NCBI GenBank assembly: GCA_022790855.1
Contig: JAAVYA010000021.1
Span: 62,001 to 126,000 of the forward strand
DNA from: Lachnospiraceae bacterium
Lineage (GTDB): Bacteria; Bacillota; Clostridia; Lachnospirales; Lachnospiraceae
Length of the DNA stretch: 64,000 nt
Direction: 5' to 3'
Positions 34,234 to 44,123 of the stretch are shown here, piece by piece (the stretch's first letter is position 1; each line of letters begins with the position of its first letter). A program made the position numbers and the translations under genes. Below the pieces are notes generated by a model. That model was not told where the DNA came from and searched no databases. It saw nothing but the letters and a program-made list of their open reading frames with translations.

Positions 34234-36423
34234 ATGTCGGTAAAAATAGCATTAGCGGGAAATCCCAACTGCGGCAAGACAACGTTATTCAACGCACTTA
34301 CCGGTTCCAACCAATTTGTGGGAAACTGGCCTGGCGTTACGGTAGAAAAGAAAGAGGGAAATCTGAAAGGCCATAAAGATGTAACGGTCATTGACCTGCC
34401 AGGCATCTATTCACTGTCCCCATATACGCTGGAAGAGGTAGTGGCCAGAAATTATTTGCTACAAGAAGCGCCGGATGTTATTATGAATATTGTGGATGGG
34501 ACTAATATTGAGCGGAACCTGTATCTGTCCACCCAGCTTCTGGAGCTGGGGATTCCTATGGTCATGGCGGTGAACATGGTAGACATATTGGAAAAGAACG
34601 GCGATAAGATACATATCGACCAATTAAGTGAGAAAATGGGCTGCCAGGTGGTGGAGATTTCTGCCATAAAAGGAACCGGAATCCGGACGGCAGCGGAGGC
34701 AGCGGTGAAAGCGGCGCAAAAGAACAAAGGGGCTGCAGTCGTTGCCGGGCTTTTTTCAGATGAGACAGAGCAGGCAATTGCATCTGTGGAAGGAAAGCTA
34801 AACGGTCTTGTATCTGAAGAGCAGGTTCGCTTTTTTGCCGTCAAGCTGTTGGAAAAAGACGATAAAATAGCGGTGCAGCTGCGGCGCCCCATAGATATCA
34901 GGGAAGAGATCAAGAGACTGGAGGAATGTATGGACGACGATACCGAGAGTATTATTACCAATGAGCGTTACGTTTACATTTCTTCCATAATCAAAGACTG
35001 TTGCACAAAAGGGAAAAAGGAACGGCTTTCTACTTCCGATAAAATTGATCGGGTCGTGACAAACCGTATTCTGGCTTTACCGATTTTTGCACTGGTTATG
35101 GGGTTGGTATACTATATTTCTGTCACCACAGTAGGCGCTTGGGCAACGGATTGGGCCAATGACGGGCTGTTCGGCGAAGGGTGGCATCTGTTTGGGATAG
35201 AAAGCATTGCCGTTCCCGGTATCCCGGTTTTGGCAGAAGCAGGCTTAAGCGCCATTGGCTGCGCCGACTGGCTTCAGGGGTTGATTTTGGATGGTATCAT
35301 TGGCGGTGTGGGAGCGGTGCTGGGTTTTGTGCCCCAGATGCTGGTACTGTTTCTCTTTTTGGCTTTTCTGGAAGCCTGCGGTTATATGGCAAGAATCGCT
35401 TTTATCATGGATCGCATTTTTCGCAAATTCGGGCTTTCCGGCAAATCCTTCATTCCGATGCTGATCGGCACCGGATGCGGAGTTCCGGGCGTCATGGCTT
35501 CCCGTACGATTGAGAACGATAAAGACCGGAAGATGACAATTATGACCACGACCTTTATTCCCTGCGGGGCAAAGCTGCCTATAATTGCTTTAATTGCAGG
35601 GGCATTTTTTAACAACGCATGGTGGGTGGCCTGGAGCGCATTTTTCGTAGGAATTGCAGCCGTCGTCTGCTCCGGCATTATATTAAAAAAGACAAAAATG
35701 TTCGCAGGGGATCCGGCGCCCTTCGTTATGGAACTTCCTGCTTATCATCTTCCCACAGCGGGGAATGTATTAAGAAGCATGTGGGAGCGGGGCTGGTCTT
35801 TTATCAAAAAAGCAGGTACGATCATCCTTTTGTCTGCCATTGTATTGTGGTTTTTACAGGGATTTGGCTGGGTGGACGGCAGCTTTACCATGTTGGAAGC
35901 AGAGCAGCTTGATGACAGTATCCTAGCTGCTATCGGAAGTGTGATCGCGCCGATTTTTGCTCCCTTGGGCTGGGGAGACTGGAAAATGGCAGTTGCAGCA
36001 GTCACTGGGCTGATTGCAAAGGAAAACGTTGTTACCACCTTCGGCGTATTGTTCGGCTTTGGGGAGGTAGCAGAGGATGGAGCGGAAATCTGGAGTCTTT
36101 TAGCTGCAACGATGACGGGAGCGGCCGCATATTCCTTTTTGATATTTAATCTGCTTTGTGCACCCTGCTTTGCAGCTATGGGAGCGATCAAACGTGAAAT
36201 GAACAATGCAAAATGGTTCTGGTTTGCTATTGGGTATCAGACTGTTTTAGCTTATCTTGCGTCACTTTGCGTATATCAAATCGGAAGCTTGTTTATAACG
36301 GGAACATTTGGAATCGGTACAGTAGCGGCATTTCTGATTACGGCGGCGTTTATTTATCTTTTGGTAAGGCCATATAAAGAGAAACGTACATGGGGGATTA
36401 CAATGAAACAGATGGCAAAATAA
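34234..36423 (+). CDS. feoB: ferrous iron transporter FeoB
   Basis: 729 residues. The N-terminal G-domain has G1 GNPNCGKT (9-16) and G3 DLPG (about 54-57). A GDI-like helical region follows, and then a membrane domain from about 270 with nine or so segments. The latter holds the two Gate motifs, one with IGTGCGVPGVMASRT and TTFIPCGAKLPI, the other with LLCAPCFAAMGAIKREM. It imports Fe2+ under anoxic conditions. GGAGTGG lies before the ATG; the 96-base gap from the second feoA has no terminator. Confidence 0.96.
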   Translation: MSVKIALAGNPNCGKTTLFNALTGSNQFVGNWPGVTVEKKEGNLKGHKDVTVIDLPGIYSLSPYTLEEVVARNYLLQEAPDVIMNIVDGTNIERNLYLSTQLLELGIPMVMAVNMVDILEKNGDKIHIDQLSEKMGCQVVEISAIKGTGIRTAAEAAVKAAQKNKGAAVVAGLFSDETEQAIASVEGKLNGLVSEEQVRFFAVKLLEKDDKIAVQLRRPIDIREEIKRLEECMDDDTESIITNERYVYISSIIKDCCTKGKKERLSTSDKIDRVVTNRILALPIFALVMGLVYYISVTTVGAWATDWANDGLFGEGWHLFGIESIAVPGIPVLAEAGLSAIGCADWLQGLILDGIIGGVGAVLGFVPQMLVLFLFLAFLEACGYMARIAFIMDRIFRKFGLSGKSFIPMLIGTGCGVPGVMASRTIENDKDRKMTIMTTTFIPCGAKLPIIALIAGAFFNNAWWVAWSAFFVGIAAVVCSGIILKKTKMFAGDPAPFVMELPAYHLPTAGNVLRSMWERGWSFIKKAGTIILLSAIVLWFLQGFGWVDGSFTMLEAEQLDDSILAAIGSVIAPIFAPLGWGDWKMAVAAVTGLIAKENVVTTFGVLFGFGEVAEDGAEIWSLLAATMTGAAAYSFLIFNLLCAPCFAAMGAIKREMNNAKWFWFAIGYQTVLAYLASLCVYQIGSLFITGTFGIGTVAAFLITAAFIYLLVRPYKEKRTWGITMKQMAK

Positions 36424-36461
36424 CAGATTTGTGATATCTTGTAATTTAGGAGGAGGCTCCA

Positions 36462-36617
36462 ATGGGAACAATGATAATAGGAGTAATATTAGTTGTAGTA
36501 ATAGGGCTGGTGATTCGCAGTATGGTTCTGGATCGGAAGAATGGGAGAGCCTGCAGTGGAAGCTGTGCATCCTGTAAGGGATGCAGCCATAGTGGTTCAG
36601 ACCAGTTTGAGCATTAA
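36462..36617 (+). CDS. FeoB-associated Cys-rich membrane peptide
   Basis: A 51-residue peptide: one membrane segment (MIIGVILVVVIGLVI) and a cysteine cluster, CSGSCASCKGCSHSG, that could bind iron or pass it on. This matches the FeoB_associated family. GGAGGAGG lies 6 bases before ATG 36462, giving high expected translation. It closes the feo operon, 38 bases after feoB. Confidence 0.88.
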   Translation: MGTMIIGVILVVVIGLVIRSMVLDRKNGRACSGSCASCKGCSHSGSDQFEH

Positions 36618-36750
36618 AAAAGTCACTGGCGGCAGCGGTTAAGCGGCATTGGGCCTTTAAAAAAAGTTCTGGTCAACTCCAGCGGAATATAGTATAATAA
36701 TTCATAATTCGACAAATACAAGCAATAAAGGTGCAAAAAGGGACGATAGC

Positions 36751-38046
36751 ATGAGAAAAAATATGGGTTCGTTGCTTTTAGCGACGCTTATCACCCTGGG
36801 GGGCGTTCTTCTGGCCGCGCTGCCGGCAGAAGCAACCCAGTCTCAGATCGATGAAGTGAATAAAACAATCCAAAAGCTGGAAAATGAAAAAGCAGACAGC
36901 AAACAAGAGCTGGAAGACCTGAAAGAAGAAAAGGCATATCTGGACGACCGCCAGGCCAAGCTGGATCAGGAGCTCACAGGGTTAGCCCAGGAGCTTACGA
37001 AGATCCAGGAACAATTGGCGGAAAAGGAAGCTTCCCTGGAAGTGACGCGGCAGGAATTGGAGGAGGCCAGGAAAGAAGAAGAGCGGCAGTATAGTAATAT
37101 GAAGAAACGCATCCGCTATCTATATGAGAAAGGGGATGTATCTTTTCTGGAACCCCTGCTGGAAGCCAAAAGCCTGGCAGAGATCATCAGCTACGGAGAA
37201 TATGTGGAGAACATCTACGATTATGACCGGAAGATGCTGGAAGAATACCGCAAGGTAAAGGAGGATATTGCCGGAAAAGAAGAGAGGCTTGAGACGGAAC
37301 AGGAAGAGCTTACGGCTCTGGCCAATCAGCAGCAGGAGGCGGTAGACCGGGTAGAGACGCTTCTGGCGGAGGTGAACCAGGAGATTGGCAACGCCAAGCA
37401 GCAGATATCGGAAGCGGAGAATGATCTTGCGGCAATGGAGATCCAGATACAGCGGCAAAAGGCTTATGAGGAGGAATTGGAAGCCAAGAAAGCGGCAGAA
37501 GACGCAAAACGGGCGGAAGAGATCCGGCGGCAGGAGGAAGAACTGCGTCGACAGGAAGAAGAACGCCGCCAGAAAGAGAAAGAGGCGGCTCAGGCAAATA
37601 ATAATTCCGGGAATCAAGGGGAAGGAGGCCAGGGAAGTCAGAGCAAAGAAGACAAAGGAGGCCAAGGAGGTCAAGATCAGGGAGGAAGTACGGCTCCTTC
37701 TTCCGGGGAATCCAAAGGGGATTTGGCCATGTTGGCCGCTTTGATCGAATGTGAAGCAGGCGGAGAAAGCTATGAAGGAAAGCTGGCAGTGGGAAGCGTG
37801 ATCATGAACCGGGTGCGAAGCTCCAGTTTTCCCAACAGCATTGTAGGTGTCATCTACCAAAGCGGACAGTTTTCCCCCGTAGCAAGCGGAAGATTTGCTT
37901 CGGTGCTCAGCCGGGGGGCATCATCCGGTTGTGTGCAGGCGGCTCAGGAATGCCTTTCCGGTACGACTACCGTAAGCAGCCTGTATTTTCGCAGGAATAC
38001 CGGCGGTATTGACGGTACAGTGATTGGAAATCATGTATTTTATTAG
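36751..38046 (+). CDS. secreted coiled-coil cell-wall hydrolase (SleB-type domain)
   Basis: 431 residues. A signal peptide (about 1-29, cut likely after AEA) is followed by a PcsB/CwlO-like coiled coil (about 30-265) with long KEEELRRQEEERRQKEK runs. A low-complexity Gly/Gln/Ser linker (about 275-315) follows. The C-terminal SleB/cell-wall hydrolase domain (about 322-431) has IECEAGGESYEGKLAVGSVIMNRV with the catalytic Glu. It probably cleaves peptidoglycan, with the coiled coil holding it until FtsEX-like control releases it. A -10 TATAAT at 36693 may start its own transcript. Confidence 0.88.
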   Translation: MRKNMGSLLLATLITLGGVLLAALPAEATQSQIDEVNKTIQKLENEKADSKQELEDLKEEKAYLDDRQAKLDQELTGLAQELTKIQEQLAEKEASLEVTRQELEEARKEEERQYSNMKKRIRYLYEKGDVSFLEPLLEAKSLAEIISYGEYVENIYDYDRKMLEEYRKVKEDIAGKEERLETEQEELTALANQQQEAVDRVETLLAEVNQEIGNAKQQISEAENDLAAMEIQIQRQKAYEEELEAKKAAEDAKRAEEIRRQEEELRRQEEERRQKEKEAAQANNNSGNQGEGGQGSQSKEDKGGQGGQDQGGSTAPSSGESKGDLAMLAALIECEAGGESYEGKLAVGSVIMNRVRSSSFPNSIVGVIYQSGQFSPVASGRFASVLSRGASSGCVQAAQECLSGTTTVSSLYFRRNTGGIDGTVIGNHVFY

Positions 38047-38054
38047 GAACATAC

Positions 38055-38091
38055 GGAATAAACCTTGTACAAAATAGCCAAAGTTTATTCC
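38055..38091 (+). terminator. terminator after the SleB-type hydrolase gene
   Basis: GGAATAAAC (38055-38063) pairs with GTTTATTCC (38083-38091), then GCATTTTCT. Confidence 0.7.
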
Positions 38092-38234
38092 GCATTTTCT
38101 ATATTTATGTCAAAAAAAATGTTATAAAAATAACGGTAATTTCCTTGTATAGTGAAAATGATGCATGTGAAAGAGAAAAGAGACAGTGATTCGGCCAAAG
38201 GTTGCTGTTGCAATTTTCATGGGATTGTGGTAGT

Positions 38235-38403
38235 ATGTTTTTGGAGCAAATGCCTGAAAAACAGGCAGAAACAGAATATGGAGCCCCAAACGTTCCCAAG
38301 GAGCTGGCGGATGTGGCGGAGAATCGTTTTTTTTTGGATAAAGTTTGTTAAAAAAATAACGGAGATTGCAAATAAAATCATCCCGGGATTGTTAAAAGAA
38401 TAA
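38235..38403 (+). other. possible small ORF interrupted by a poly-T tract
   Basis: ATG 38235 opens 38 codons to TAA 38349, with nine consecutive T at 38327-38335. The frame one base off from this tract continues with KKITEIANKIIPGLLKE to TAA 38401. With eight T the two halves would join into a 54-residue protein with an amphipathic basic end. No family is known and the Shine-Dalgarno is weak, so it may be non-coding. It lies in the 500-base gap before thl. Confidence 0.3.
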
Positions 38404-38457
38404 CATAAAGTACCGTGAAGCAGAGGTTCGTTTCTCCTCGGTTACCAAAGGTACAGG

Positions 38458-38486
38458 TTGCAAAATAAAGCCCGGAGTGATAGAAT
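38458..38486 (+). promoter_or_regulatory. promoter of the butyryl-CoA cluster
   Basis: TTGCAA (38458-38463), 17 bases, TAGAAT (38481-38486), 64 bases before the thl start. Confidence 0.55.
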
Positions 38487-38549
38487 TGTGTTGTCTGATG
38501 CAGTATGTCAGCGTTGGGAATATTTATAATTAAAGAAGGAGAGAAGAGT

Positions 38550-39734
38550 ATGTCAAGAAAAGTAGTTTTAGCAGGCGCATGCCGTACGGCAATTGGAAGA
38601 ATGGGCGGAGCTTTAAGCAACACATCAGCAGCGGATCTGGGCGCTATTGTAATCAAAGAAGCGTTAAACCGGGCAGGCGTAAAGCCGGAGCAGGTGGATG
38701 AAGTTATGATGGGCTGCGTCATTCAGGCGGCACAGGGACAGAATGTTGCAAGACAGGCTTCTATCAAAGCAGGACTTCCTATTGAAGTACCGGCATTTAC
38801 CCTGAATGTGGTTTGCGGCTCCGGATTGAAGTGCGTGAATGAAGCGGCGAATATGATTATGGCTGGCCAGGCTGACATTGTGGTAGCCGGCGGTATGGAA
38901 AATATGTCCATGGCTCCTTATGCCATGACGAAAGCCCGTTTTGGTTATAGAATGAACAATGCTACAATTATTGATACTATGGTAAACGATGCCTTGACAG
39001 ATGCCTTTAACCATTACCATATGATGATTACGGCAGAAAATGTTTGTGAGAAATACGGCATTACCCGTGAAGAATTGGATGCATTTTCCGCAAGCAGCCA
39101 GCAGAAATGCGAGAAGGCTATGGCGGAAGGCAAGTTTAAGGATGAGATCGTTCCAGTACCCGTTAAGGTTAAGAAAGAGACCGTGATGTTTGCAACAGAC
39201 GAGGGTCCCCGTGCAGGCACAACGGAAGAATCCTTAAGCAAACTGAAATGCTGCTCCGGTAAGGAAGGCGGCCTGATCACTGCAGGAAATGCTTCCGGTA
39301 TCAATGATGGTGCGGCTGCCATCGTAGTTATGAGCGAAGAGAAAGCAAAAGAGCTTGGCGTAACGCCTATGGCTACCTGGATTGCAGGAGCTCTCGGCGG
39401 CGTGGAGCCTGAAATCATGGGCGTTGGCCCTGTAGCCTCTACCAGAAAAGTATTTGAGCGCACAGGCATGACCATTGACGATATAGATTTGGTAGAAGCA
39501 AATGAAGCTTTTGCAGCACAGTCCATTGCTGTGGCAAGGGATCTGAACTTTGATATGAGCAAGGTAAATGTCAATGGCGGCGCCATTGCCCTGGGCCATC
39601 CGGTAGGAGCCAGCGGCTGCCGTATCCTTGTTACATTATTACATGAGATGCAGAAGAGACCGGACGTGAAACGCGGCCTGGCCACTCTTTGTATCGGCGG
39701 TGGTATGGGATGCAGTACTATCGTTGAGAAATAA
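38550..39734 (+). CDS. thl: acetyl-CoA C-acetyltransferase (thiolase)
   Basis: Condenses two acetyl-CoA into acetoacetyl-CoA, the first step to butyryl-CoA. 394 residues. The catalytic triad is visible: Cys89 in [11 protein letters not shown], His350 in LGHPVGASG and Cys381 in CIGGGMG. The start at 38550 has AAGGAGAG upstream; the longer frame from 38505 is rejected. It heads a cluster of strong ribosome-binding sites and high-expression-style codons (many GCA, GAA and AAG), unlike the relics. Confidence 0.95.
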   Translation: MSRKVVLAGACRTAIGRMGGALSNTSAADLGAIVIKEALNRAGVKPEQVDEVMMGCVIQAAQGQNVARQASIKAGLPIEVPAFTLNVVCGSGLKCVNEAANMIMAGQADIVVAGGMENMSMAPYAMTKARFGYRMNNATIIDTMVNDALTDAFNHYHMMITAENVCEKYGITREELDAFSASSQQKCEKAMAEGKFKDEIVPVPVKVKKETVMFATDEGPRAGTTEESLSKLKCCSGKEGGLITAGNASGINDGAAAIVVMSEEKAKELGVTPMATWIAGALGGVEPEIMGVGPVASTRKVFERTGMTIDDIDLVEANEAFAAQSIAVARDLNFDMSKVNVNGGAIALGHPVGASGCRILVTLLHEMQKRPDVKRGLATLCIGGGMGCSTIVEK

Positions 39735-39765
39735 ATGTCTAGCTTATTCATAAGGAGGAAGTATC

Positions 39766-40605
39766 ATGAAGGTAGGAATTATTGGTGCAGGAACTATGGG
39801 GTCCGGTATTGCACAGGCCTTTGCACAAACGGAAGGTTATGAGGTTTGTCTGTGTGATATTAATGACGAGTTCGCTGCAAACGGCAAAAAGAAGATTGCA
39901 AAGGGCTTCGAGAAGAGAATTGCAAAAGGCAAGATGGAACAGGCGGCGGCAGACGCTGTTTTGGCAAAGATTACAACAGGCACCAAGGAGATCTGCACAG
40001 ATTGTGATTTGATCGTAGAGGCAGCCATTGAGAATATGGAAATCAAGAAGCAGACCTTTCAGGAACTCCAGGGGATCTGCAAAGCGGACGCTTTGTTTGC
40101 TACCAATACCTCATCTCTTTCAATCACAGAGATCGGCGCAGGGCTTGACCGTCCGGTAATCGGAATGCATTTCTTCAATCCGGCTCCTGTTATGAAGCTG
40201 GTGGAAGTAATTGCAGGCTTAAATACCCCTGCTGAAATGGTAGATACCATTAAGAAGATTTCTGAAGATTTGGGTAAGACCCCTGTTCAGGTGGAAGAGG
40301 CAGCAGGTTTTGTAGTAAACAGAATACTGATTCCTATGATTAATGAAGCAGTAGGTATCTATGCAGACGGCGTTGCTTCCGTAGAAGGTATTGATGCAGC
40401 TATGAAGCTGGGCGCAAATCATCCCATGGGTCCCCTGGCTCTCGGCGATTTGGTCGGCTTGGATGTATGCCTTGCCATTATGGAAGTATTACAGGCAGAG
40501 ACAGGCGATCCCAAATACAGACCTCATCCGCTGCTGAGAAAGATGGTACGGGGCGGCAAGTTAGGAATGAAGACTGGCATAGGTTTCTATGACTACAGCA
40601 AATAA
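39766..40605 (+). CDS. hbd: 3-hydroxybutyryl-CoA dehydrogenase
   Basis: Reduces acetoacetyl-CoA to 3-hydroxybutyryl-CoA with NAD(P)H. 279 residues. The N-terminal Rossmann motif [11 protein letters not shown] starts near residue 6. The catalytic His lies in [16 protein letters not shown], and the partner Asn and Glu regions ([36 protein letters not shown]) are intact. It is 31 bases downstream of thl with AAGGAGG, so the two are co-transcribed. Crotonase, which would act on its product, is not beside it. Confidence 0.95.
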   Translation: MKVGIIGAGTMGSGIAQAFAQTEGYEVCLCDINDEFAANGKKKIAKGFEKRIAKGKMEQAAADAVLAKITTGTKEICTDCDLIVEAAIENMEIKKQTFQELQGICKADALFATNTSSLSITEIGAGLDRPVIGMHFFNPAPVMKLVEVIAGLNTPAEMVDTIKKISEDLGKTPVQVEEAAGFVVNRILIPMINEAVGIYADGVASVEGIDAAMKLGANHPMGPLALGDLVGLDVCLAIMEVLQAETGDPKYRPHPLLRKMVRGGKLGMKTGIGFYDYSK

Positions 40606-40617
40606 GCAGCAAGGACA

Positions 40618-40689
40618 ACATGATACGAAGCTATGAATAATTTTATAAGGGGCTGGTAAGACATTAGCAGCCCCTTAAGTGTATCATGT
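40618..40689 (+). terminator. nested hairpin between hbd and bcd
   Basis: An outer stem ACATGATAC (40618-40626) / GTATCATGT (40681-40689) encloses an inner stem TAAGGGGCT (40646-40654) / AGCCCCTTA (40669-40677). There is no long T-run, so it may be an mRNA-processing or stability element, or a leaky terminator separating thl-hbd from bcd-etfBA. Confidence 0.65.
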
Positions 40690-40729
40690 TTGTTAAAAGT
40701 TTAACTATCTGAAAATGGAGGAAATTAGA

Positions 40730-41884
40730 ATGGATTTCGCGTTAAGCAAAAAGCATGAGATGGCCAGGACTCTTTTCAAAGAGTTTGCTGAGACAGAGGT
40801 AAAGCCTCTTGCCCAGGAAGTAGATGAGACGGAAGAATTCCCTGCAGGTACTGTAGAAAAGATGGCAAAAGCAGGATTTATGGGAATTCCTGTTCCCAAG
40901 GAATATGGCGGACAGGGCTGCGATCCTCTTACATATACCATGTGCGTAGAAGAATTATCTAAAGTTTGCGGTACTACCGGCGTTATTGTTTCCGCACATA
41001 CCTCACTGTGCATCGATCCGATTATGACATACGGAACCGAAGAGCAGAAGCAGAAATATGTAGTACCTCTTGCAAAGGGCGAGAAATTAGGAGCATTTGC
41101 TTTGACAGAGCCGGGCGCAGGAACAGACGCCCAGGGCGCTCAGACCAAGGCCGTTTTGGATGGCGACGAGTGGGTGCTGAATGGTTCCAAGTGCTTTATC
41201 ACCAATGGTAAAGTGGGCGATGTTTACATCGTAATTGCCATCACCAGCGTGACAGAAGACAAGAGAGGCAGAAAGAAAAAGAGCTTCTCCGCATTTATCG
41301 TAGAAAAAGGAACTCCCGGATTTTCCTTCGGAACCAAAGAAAAGAAAATGGGTATCCGCGGTTCTTCCACTTATGAGCTGATTTTTGAAGACTGCAGAAT
41401 TCCCAAGGAGAATCTGTTAGGACCGGAAGGAAAGGGCTTCCCGATTGCTATGCATACGCTGGACGGCGGACGTATCGGAATCGCCGCACAGGCTCTTGGT
41501 ATTGCAGAAGGCGCACTGGATCGTGCTATTGAGTACACCAAGGAGAGAAAGCAGTTCGGCCGTTCTATAGCACAGCAGCAGAATACCCAGTTCAAACTGG
41601 CTGATATGGCTGCAAGAATTGAAGCTGCACAGCTTTTGGTATACAAGGCAGCTATGGCAAAGGCTACCAAGAAGGTTTACTCCGTAGAAGCAGCAAAGGC
41701 TAAATTATTTGCGGCTGAAACTGCTATGGCAGTTACTACAGAAGTGGTACAGTTGTTCGGCGGATATGGATATATCAGAGAATACGACGTGGAACGTATG
41801 ATGCGTGACGCTAAGATTACCGAGATCTACGAAGGAACTTCTGAAGTTCAGCGTATGGTAATTTCCGGAGCGCTGCTGAAATAG
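40730..41884 (+). CDS. bcd: butyryl-CoA dehydrogenase (short-chain acyl-CoA dehydrogenase)
   Basis: Reduces crotonyl-CoA to butyryl-CoA. In anaerobes the complex with EtfAB couples this to ferredoxin reduction by electron bifurcation. 384 residues; acyl-CoA dehydrogenase motifs are [13 protein letters not shown] and [10 protein letters not shown]; the catalytic Glu368 is in [12 protein letters not shown] 40730 has GGAGG 8 bases upstream. The gene is followed by etfB and etfA as in all bifurcating Bcd-Etf systems. Confidence 0.95.
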   Translation: MDFALSKKHEMARTLFKEFAETEVKPLAQEVDETEEFPAGTVEKMAKAGFMGIPVPKEYGGQGCDPLTYTMCVEELSKVCGTTGVIVSAHTSLCIDPIMTYGTEEQKQKYVVPLAKGEKLGAFALTEPGAGTDAQGAQTKAVLDGDEWVLNGSKCFITNGKVGDVYIVIAITSVTEDKRGRKKKSFSAFIVEKGTPGFSFGTKEKKMGIRGSSTYELIFEDCRIPKENLLGPEGKGFPIAMHTLDGGRIGIAAQALGIAEGALDRAIEYTKERKQFGRSIAQQQNTQFKLADMAARIEAAQLLVYKAAMAKATKKVYSVEAAKAKLFAAETAMAVTTEVVQLFGGYGYIREYDVERMMRDAKITEIYEGTSEVQRMVISGALLK

Positions 41885-41972
41885 TTATGATACCGGCGGG
41901 ATGAGGAAAAGAGAAGACTTTTCAACAAATCCCAAGAGTGAAAATTTAAAAAATATAAGGAGTGAAACTACC

Positions 41973-42758
41973 GTGAAAATAGTTGTATGTATAAAACAGG
42001 TTCCAGATACCAAAGGCGGCGTGAAATTCAATCCGGACGGCACACTGGACAGAGCAGCAATGCTTGCGATTATGAATCCCGATGACAAAGCAGGATTAGA
42101 GGCTGCACTTAGAATCAAAGAACAGACAGGAGCAGAGGTTACCGTTGTTACCATGGGTCTTCCCAAGGCAGAAGAAGCTTTGAGAGAAGCTTTGGCAATG
42201 GGCGCAGATAAAGCTGTTCTTGTTACCGACCGTGTATTGGGCGGCGCAGATACCTGGGCTACCTCCATTACAGTAGCTGGAGCGATCCGAAACATGGAAT
42301 ATGACTTGATTATTTCCGGACGTCAGGCAATCGACGGCGATACCGCACAGGTTGGTCCCCAGATTGCAGAGCATCTTGGCATCCCGGTAATTTCCTATGC
42401 AGAAGATATCAAAGTAGAAGGCGATTCCGTAATTGTTAAGAGACAGTATGAAGACAGATATCATGAAGTAAAAGCAAAAATGCCTTGTCTGATTACCGCA
42501 CTTTCCGAATTGAACGTACCCCGTTATATGACTCCCGGCGGAATTTTTGACGCATATGATGAGAAGGAAGTGGTTGTTTGGGGCAGAAATGATTTGAAGG
42601 ATGTAGACGATTCCGATATCGGACTGGCAGGCTCTCCCACCAAGATTGCAAAAGCATCTGACAAGGTTCGTAAGGGCGCCGGCGAGAAAGTGACTTTGGA
42701 CGCATCAGAATCCGTGACCTATATCATGGACAAATTAAAAGAGAAGCACGTAATCTAA
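41973..42758 (+). CDS. etfB: electron transfer flavoprotein beta subunit
   Basis: 261 residues, starting with GTG 41973 (AAGGAGTG 9 bases upstream), then KIVVCIKQVPDTKGG. Signature parts are ALAMGADKAVLVTD, DLIISGRQAIDGDTAQVGPQIAEHLGIP and PRYMTPGGI, as in EtfB proteins working with Bcd. The frame from 41901 overlaps the bcd 3' region without a start signal and is rejected. It binds the bifurcating FAD with EtfA. Confidence 0.95.
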   Translation: MKIVVCIKQVPDTKGGVKFNPDGTLDRAAMLAIMNPDDKAGLEAALRIKEQTGAEVTVVTMGLPKAEEALREALAMGADKAVLVTDRVLGGADTWATSITVAGAIRNMEYDLIISGRQAIDGDTAQVGPQIAEHLGIPVISYAEDIKVEGDSVIVKRQYEDRYHEVKAKMPCLITALSELNVPRYMTPGGIFDAYDEKEVVVWGRNDLKDVDDSDIGLAGSPTKIAKASDKVRKGAGEKVTLDASESVTYIMDKLKEKHVI

Positions 42759-42783
42759 TCGATGAAGGAAAGTGGTGAAAAGA

Positions 42784-43824
42784 ATGAATTTAGAAGAATA
42801 TAAGGGCGTATATATTTACGCACAGCAGGTAGACAACGAATTGAGCAGCATTGCCTTTGAACTGATCGGCAAAGGAAAAGAGCTGGCAAAGGATCTGAAC
42901 ACCGAAGTGACGGCAGTGCTCCTTGGCTACAATGTGAAAGCATTGGCAGATCAGTTGGCGGAATACGGCGCAGATAAAGTCATCGTCGTAGATGACAAAG
43001 AGCTTGAGACATACCGTACCGAGCCCTATGCACATGCTCTGTCTTGTGTGATCAACGAGTATAAGCCGGAAATCATGCTGGTAGGCGCAACCGCTATCGG
43101 AAGAGATTTAGGCCCCACTGTTTCTGCAAGAGTGAAGACCGGTTTGACAGCAGACTGTACACTCCTTGAGATCGGCGATTTCCCGCTGAATCCGATTCCA
43201 GGAAAAGAGCAGAAGCATAATCAGCTTCTTATGACCCGTCCGGCATTTGGCGGAAACACCATCGCTACCATCGCCTGCCCAGATAACCGTCCGCAGATGG
43301 CAACGGTACGTCCCGGCGTTATGCAGAAGTTAGAGCCGGTTAAGGGCGCAAAGGCTGAGGTGATCGAGTACAATCCTGGTTTTGAAGTAAACAACAAATA
43401 CGTTGAGATTCTTAACATTATCAAGCAGGCAAAGACCACCGAGAACATTATGGACGCTAAGATTCTGGTATCCGGCGGCCGTGGCGTTGGTTCAGCAGAG
43501 AATTTCCAGATGTTAAGAGATTTGGCAGACGCATTGGGCGGCACAGTAAGCTGCTCCCGTGCCGTAGTAGAGAACGGCTGGCTTCCTGTTGATTTACAGG
43601 TTGGACAGACCGGCAAGACGGTTCGTCCTACCCTGTATTTTGCAATCGGTATTTCTGGTGCAATTCAGCATGTGGCTGGTATGGAAGAGTCTGATATCGT
43701 AATCGCGATCAACAAAGACGAAGATGCTCCTATCTTTGACGTGGCAGATTACGGAATCGTTGGCGATTTGAATAAGATTGTTCCTGCTTTGACCGCTCAG
43801 ATTAAGGCAGAAGTTGGGAAATAG
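42784..43824 (+). CDS. etfA: electron transfer flavoprotein alpha subunit
   Basis: 346 residues. The N-terminal part has EEYKGVYIYAQQVDNELSSI. The C-terminal FAD-binding domain has VSGGRGVGSAENFQMLRDLADALGG, SRAVVENGWLPVDLQVGQTGKTVRP and GISGAIQHVAGMEESD, all EtfA hallmarks. ATG 42784 is preferred over GTG 42772. It lies 25 bases after etfB. No ferredoxin domain is fused. The strongest terminator of the window follows directly. Confidence 0.95.
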   Translation: MNLEEYKGVYIYAQQVDNELSSIAFELIGKGKELAKDLNTEVTAVLLGYNVKALADQLAEYGADKVIVVDDKELETYRTEPYAHALSCVINEYKPEIMLVGATAIGRDLGPTVSARVKTGLTADCTLLEIGDFPLNPIPGKEQKHNQLLMTRPAFGGNTIATIACPDNRPQMATVRPGVMQKLEPVKGAKAEVIEYNPGFEVNNKYVEILNIIKQAKTTENIMDAKILVSGGRGVGSAENFQMLRDLADALGGTVSCSRAVVENGWLPVDLQVGQTGKTVRPTLYFAIGISGAIQHVAGMEESDIVIAINKDEDAPIFDVADYGIVGDLNKIVPALTAQIKAEVGK

Positions 43825-43880
43825 AAAGTAAAAAGAGGAACCGGATGTACAGTTGTGCATGCGGTTCCTCTTTTTACTTT
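43825..43880. terminator. 19-bp perfect-stem terminator after etfA
   Basis: Positions 43825-43843 pair perfectly with 43862-43880 around an 18-base loop. The right arm contains a T-rich stretch (CTCTTTTTAC). It ends the butyryl-CoA operon and can act in both directions. Confidence 0.92.
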
Positions 43881-43982
43881 CTAGGAAATTCCGATGTTTG
43901 AGGGGTATAAAATAAGCAGAAATTTATCGAATATACGTTTGGTAAATTTCTGCCAGTGCATAATAACAAGACGATATGAAAT

Positions 43983-44123
43983 TCAGAAGATATAAAAGCC
44001 TTCTTCACTAAAATCGTTACCAAACGGATCGTCTTCGTTTAAGAAATAATCCATATCGAGAGGGTCATCCCCGCTCATACAGCGAATGTTCTCAGATGTC
44101 ATCCCTTCCGTTGGGTTATACAT
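43983..44123 (-). CDS. possible 46-residue acidic peptide
   Basis: ATG at 44123 (minus) opens 46 codons ending at 43983. The product is very acidic (DDPLDMDYFLNEDDPFGNDF) and ends EEGFYIF. An in-frame stop lies just upstream of the ATG and there is no clear Shine-Dalgarno. It may be the tail of a decayed gene in the relic zone. No family is recognised. Confidence 0.3.
   Translation of the reverse strand: MYNPTEGMTSENIRCMSGDDPLDMDYFLNEDDPFGNDFSEEGFYIF

Noticed and set aside
37120..37860. Leu/Phe-rich ORF antisense to the coiled-coil hydrolase
   Set aside because: Antisense of Glu/Lys/Gln-rich coiled coil always yields Leu/Phe/Ser-rich frames; no real membrane protein.
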